From Streptomyces cylindrosporus (GTDB lineage: Bacteria > Actinomycetota > Actinomycetes > Streptomycetales > Streptomycetaceae), in assembly GCF_022698165.1 (NCBI RefSeq), contig NZ_JALDAY010000003.1, positions 186,001 to 250,000 of the forward strand: a stretch of DNA of 64,000 bases. The letters are read 5' to 3'. Of the stretch, positions 60,959 to 64,000 are shown in pieces. Below the pieces are notes generated by a model that saw nothing but the letters and a program-made list of their open reading frames with translations, did no database searches and was not told where the DNA came from. The translations under genes were made by a program, and so were the position numbers. Position 1 is the first letter of the stretch. Each line of letters opens with the position of its first letter.

Positions 60959-62218
60959 ATGCCTGCTCCGCACCCGTTGACGCATACGCCGTCACAGGCC
61001 CACCGAGGCGGCGCGGGTTCACCTGCGCCACGCATCGCGGGAGTGGACGCGGTCCGCGGACTCGCGCTGCTCGGAATGTTCTCCGTCCATGTGTACGGCG
61101 CCTTCGCGGCCGACGGCTCGCCCACGCCGGCCTGGGTCCTCGCGGGCGGCCGGTCGGCGGCCGTGTTCGCGGTGACGGCCGGGCTGGGGCTGGCGTTCAC
61201 CACGGGCGGGCGCCGGCCGGTGACCGACCGCGGCGCCTACGCGGCCGTGACGGCCCGGGCCCTGCTCATCGGGCTCACGGGGCTGCTGCTCGGCTACGCC
61301 TCGAACGCGGCCGACCTGGACGTGGACGTGATCCTGGCGTTCTACGCCCTGCTCTTCCTGCTCGCCCTCCCCCTGCTGCGGCTGCGCCCGGCCACCCTGA
61401 CCGGGCTGGCCCTGCTCTTCGCCGTCGCGGGCCCCGTCGCCCTGCACCTGCTGCACGGCGCGCTGCCCGAGCCGCCCTTCGACGGCGACCCGACCCTCAC
61501 CGACCTGTTCACCCACCCCCTCGGCGTGCTGTCCGACCTGCTCGTGCACGGCGACTACCCCGTGCTCGCCTGGATGGCGTACCTGTGCGCCGGACTCGCC
61601 GTGGGCCGCCTGGATCTCACCTCGAAGCGGGTCGCGCGGCGGCTGCTCACGGGCGGTCTCGCGGTCGCGGCCGGGGCCTGGCTCGTCGCCACCCTGCTGC
61701 TGCGGGAGTTCGGCGGGCTGTGGCATCTGTGGCGGGCGGAGTTCTCGGACACACCGTGGCGGGAGGCGCGAGGCGAGGTGCTGTGGGACACCCCGGACGG
61801 CTCGACCTGGTGGTCGCTGCTGTCCCGGGCACCGCACTCGACCTCGCCGTTCGACATGCTCCAGACCCTCGGCTCGGCCGCCGCGCTGCTCGGCGCCGTC
61901 CTGCTGCTGACCCGCCTCACGCCCGCCCGGCGGGCCCTCGCCCCGCTCGCGGCGGCGGGCAGCATGCCCCTGACCCTCTACTGCGCCCACGTCCTGGTCC
62001 TCGCCACGGGCGCCCTCGGCATCTGGCCCGACCTCCTCTACGGCGTGCTCGTCGCCGGCTCGCTGCTCTTCGCCGTCTGCTGGCGACGAATGGTGAGCCG
62101 GGGGCCGCTGGAAATTCCTGTGGCGGCCGGGGCGAAATTCGCGCGCCGGGCCGCGGAATGTCCGCGCGGTGCAACAACCGGGCGATCACCGCAACCGGAC
62201 AAGCCACATAAGTCGTAA
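60959..62218 (+). CDS. Polytopic membrane protein, DUF1624/DUF418-like acyltransferase
   Basis: A 419-residue protein with about 10 membrane segments. The N-terminal RIAGVDAVRGLALLGMFSVHVYGAF is the hallmark of the heparan-alpha-glucosaminide acetyltransferase-like / DUF1624-DUF418 group, with VRGLALLG and the following His as conserved features. Later segments such as GSMPLTLYCAHVLVL fit the C-terminal DUF418-type end. It may transfer an acyl group across the membrane. It starts at ATG 60959 and ends 27 bp before the carrier-protein gene, so the two probably act together (inference). Confidence 0.82.
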   Translation: MPAPHPLTHTPSQAHRGGAGSPAPRIAGVDAVRGLALLGMFSVHVYGAFAADGSPTPAWVLAGGRSAAVFAVTAGLGLAFTTGGRRPVTDRGAYAAVTARALLIGLTGLLLGYASNAADLDVDVILAFYALLFLLALPLLRLRPATLTGLALLFAVAGPVALHLLHGALPEPPFDGDPTLTDLFTHPLGVLSDLLVHGDYPVLAWMAYLCAGLAVGRLDLTSKRVARRLLTGGLAVAAGAWLVATLLLREFGGLWHLWRAEFSDTPWREARGEVLWDTPDGSTWWSLLSRAPHSTSPFDMLQTLGSAAALLGAVLLLTRLTPARRALAPLAAAGSMPLTLYCAHVLVLATGALGIWPDLLYGVLVAGSLLFAVCWRRMVSRGPLEIPVAAGAKFARRAAECPRGATTGRSPQPDKPHKS

Positions 62219-62245
62219 AGCCTGTAAAACCCGTAAGGAGCGCAC

Positions 62246-64000
62246 GTGGTGGGAAAAATCGACACCGGCACGGAAAATGTCCTGGCCGAGGTTCTGGCCG
62301 GTGTGGTCAAGGTGGAGAACATACCGGTCGACAGTCATTTCTTCGACGATCTCGGCGCCAACTCCCTGGTGATGGCCCACTTCTGCGCCCGGGTCAGGAA
62401 ACGCCCGGACCTGCCCTCGGTCTCGATGAAGGACGTCTACGGCAACCCGACGATCCGGTCCCTCGCGGCCGCCCTGGACACCGCACCGGCCCCGGCACCG
62501 GCACCCGCCGAGCCGCCGGCCCCGGCGCCCGAGCCCGGCAGCACCCCGCGCCATCTGCTCTGCGGCGCGCTGCAGTTCCTGGTCTTCGCGGCCTACTGCG
62601 CGCTCGCCGGGATCGTCATGGGCCGGGGCTACGAGTGGATCTCCGCGGTGGACGGGGTCGTCGACGTCTATGTGCGGTCGCTGGTCTTCGGCGCGGCGGT
62701 GTTCGCGGGCGCCTGCGTGCTCCCGGTCGCCGCCAAGTGGCTGCTGGTCGGCCGCTGGAAGGAGACCGAGTTCCCCGTCTGGAGCCTCGCCTACTTCCGC
62801 TTCTGGACCGTCAAGGCGCTGCTGCACGCCAACCCGCTGCTGCTGTTCGCCGGCAGCCCGCTGTACGTGCTGTACCTGCGGGCCCTCGGCGCGAGGATCG
62901 GCAAGGGCGTCACGATCCTGTCGCACTCGGTGCCGGTCTGCACCGACCTGCTGACCGTCGGCGCCGGCTCGGTGATCCGCAAGGACTCCTACTTCCTGTG
63001 CTACCAGGCGCACGCGGGCCGCATCCGCACCGGCCGCGTGACGCTCGGCCGGGACGTGTACGTCGGTGAGAAGACCGTCCTCGACATCGGCACGACGATG
63101 GGCGACGGCTCGCAACTGGGCCACTCCTCCGCGCTGTACGGCGGCGCGTCGGTCCCCGCCGGCGAGCGCGTCCACGGCTCCCCCGCCGTGCGCACGGACG
63201 TCGACTACGTCCGCATCCCGCCGGCCCGCGTCTCCACGCTGCGCCGGGCCGTGTACGGCCTCGGGGGGCTGCTGCAGATGCTGGTCGTGTACGTGCCCGT
63301 CGCGGTCGGCGGAACCTACCTGCTGCTGACGGTGGTCCCCGCCCTCGACAACCTCCTCGACCCGACCGCACAGGACCTGGGCTCGGCCGCCTTCTACGGC
63401 GAGGCCCTCGGCTTCTCGCTGGCCGCCTACGCGGGCTTCGTGGTCCTCGGCCTCGCCGCCGTGTCCCTGCTGCCGCGCCTGCTGAGCCCGCTGCTGCGCC
63501 CGGACCGGGTCTACCCGCTCTACGGGCTGCACTACTCGGTGCAGCGCGCGGTCGCCCGGATCAGCAACGTCAAGTTCTTCAAGTGGCTGTGCGGGGACAG
63601 CTCGTACATCGTCCACTACCTCCGGTCGATCGGCTACGACCTCTCGCACGTCGAGCAGACCGGCTCCAACTTCGGCACCGAGGTGCAGCACGAGACTCCG
63701 CTCCTGGTGAGCGTGGGCAGCGGCACGATGGTCGCCGACGGTCTTTCGATCGTGAACGCCGACTTCTCCGGCACGTCCTTCCGGGTCTCCCGGGCGACGA
63801 TCGGCGCGCACAGCTTCCTGGGCAACAACATCGCCTACCCCAGCGGCGGGCGCACCGGCGAGAACGTCCTGCTGGCGACCAAGGTGATGGTCCCGCTGGA
63901 CGGGGAGGTGCGTGAGGGCGTGGGCCTGCTGGGCTCGCCCGCCTTCGAGATCCCGCGCTCGGTGGAGCGCGACAGCCGCTTCGACCACCTGCGCGAGGGC
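62246..64000 (+). CDS. Carrier domain fused to Pls-type NRPS terminal membrane module (3' end outside window)
   Basis: At least 585 residues, open to the window edge. Residues 1-80 are a phosphopantetheine carrier domain with the attachment Ser40 in DDLGANSLVMAHF. A Pro/Ala linker (about 84-105) follows, then a membrane part with hexapeptide-repeat-like stretches (LGARIGKGVTILSHSV, GRDVYVGEKTVLDIGTTMGDGSQLGHSSALYGG, later SVGSGTMVADGLSIVNADFSG and IGAHSFLGNNI) alternating with hydrophobic segments. This matches the C-terminal module of polylysine-synthetase-like (Pls/PosA, TIGR02353-type) enzymes, but here no adenylation domain precedes the carrier. GTG 62246 is six bases after AAGGAG; GTG 62249 is possible. 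The upstream acyltransferase gene is 27 bp away. Confidence 0.85.
   Translation, partial: MVGKIDTGTENVLAEVLAGVVKVENIPVDSHFFDDLGANSLVMAHFCARVRKRPDLPSVSMKDVYGNPTIRSLAAALDTAPAPAPAPAEPPAPAPEPGSTPRHLLCGALQFLVFAAYCALAGIVMGRGYEWISAVDGVVDVYVRSLVFGAAVFAGACVLPVAAKWLLVGRWKETEFPVWSLAYFRFWTVKALLHANPLLLFAGSPLYVLYLRALGARIGKGVTILSHSVPVCTDLLTVGAGSVIRKDSYFLCYQAHAGRIRTGRVTLGRDVYVGEKTVLDIGTTMGDGSQLGHSSALYGGASVPAGERVHGSPAVRTDVDYVRIPPARVSTLRRAVYGLGGLLQMLVVYVPVAVGGTYLLLTVVPALDNLLDPTAQDLGSAAFYGEALGFSLAAYAGFVVLGLAAVSLLPRLLSPLLRPDRVYPLYGLHYSVQRAVARISNVKFFKWLCGDSSYIVHYLRSIGYDLSHVEQTGSNFGTEVQHETPLLVSVGSGTMVADGLSIVNADFSGTSFRVSRATIGAHSFLGNNIAYPSGGRTGENVLLATKVMVPLDGEVREGVGLLGSPAFEIPRSVERDSRFDHLREG

Overview
The window reads as chromosomal DNA from a Streptomyces or a close relative. 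GC content is very high, third codon positions are almost always G or C, GTG and TTG starts are common, gene pairs overlap by 1-14 bp, leucine TTA codons are nearly absent, and the families present (GAF-ANTAR regulator, DUF5954, Tat-exported CAZymes, Pls-type NRPS terminal domain) are typical of the group. I saw no rRNA, tRNA, CRISPR array, transposase or phage gene.

Layout. 1-6852: the 3' part of a GH2 beta-galactosidase followed by a tightly packed + strand run (MFS carrier, ABC-2 exporter ATPase with two permeases, second MFS carrier). 6854-12386: on the - strand a kinase-like P-loop protein, an ArsR-type regulator with an operator-like promoter, a frameshifted MFS gene and a second MFS gene; on the + strand a TetR regulator with its alpha/beta hydrolase. 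12437-16638: a membrane-tethered toroid-like protein, a cupin-like protein, a Nudix hydrolase and a secreted protein of unknown role.

17072-27739 and 31485-51743 form a plant cell-wall (pectin) utilisation region, interrupted only by an amino-acid permease and a homocysteine methyltransferase (27748-30193). It encodes a DUF2264 protein, rhamnogalacturonan acetylesterase (CE12), rhamnogalacturonan lyase (PL4), pectin methylesterase (CE8), two GH43 enzymes (exo-galactanase-like with CBM13, and exo-arabinofuranosidase-like), a membrane-anchored beta-helix protein, a type B carboxylesterase, two alginate-lyase-fold proteins (one a 1,112-residue multimodular protein), a GH28 protein, two complete sugar ABC importers without their own ATPase, a 2-hydroxyacid dehydrogenase, a GH43 beta-xylosidase-like enzyme and three LacI regulators. 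The likely flow is: esterases deacetylate and demethylate pectin outside the cell, PL4/GH28/lyase-fold proteins cut the backbone, GH43 enzymes and the GH2 galactosidase trim arabinan and galactan branches, the two importers take up oligosaccharides, and LacI proteins bind AACCGGTT/AAGCGCTT-type palindromes in the divergent promoters.

51736-64000 is mostly small housekeeping or stress genes (bPH-like membrane protein, ThuA-like protein, DUF5954, two VOC proteins, GAF-ANTAR, two AraC regulators, an NmrA-like oxidoreductase, a YihY/BrkB membrane protein). Many have a -10-like hexamer exactly six bases before the start codon, suggesting leaderless mRNAs. A 31-bp minisatellite sits upstream of the GAF-ANTAR gene. 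The right edge holds an acyltransferase-like membrane protein and a truncated-by-window gene for a stand-alone carrier domain fused to a Pls-type NRPS terminal module, which is the least conventional system in the window.

All calls are from reading the sequence; no database search was run.
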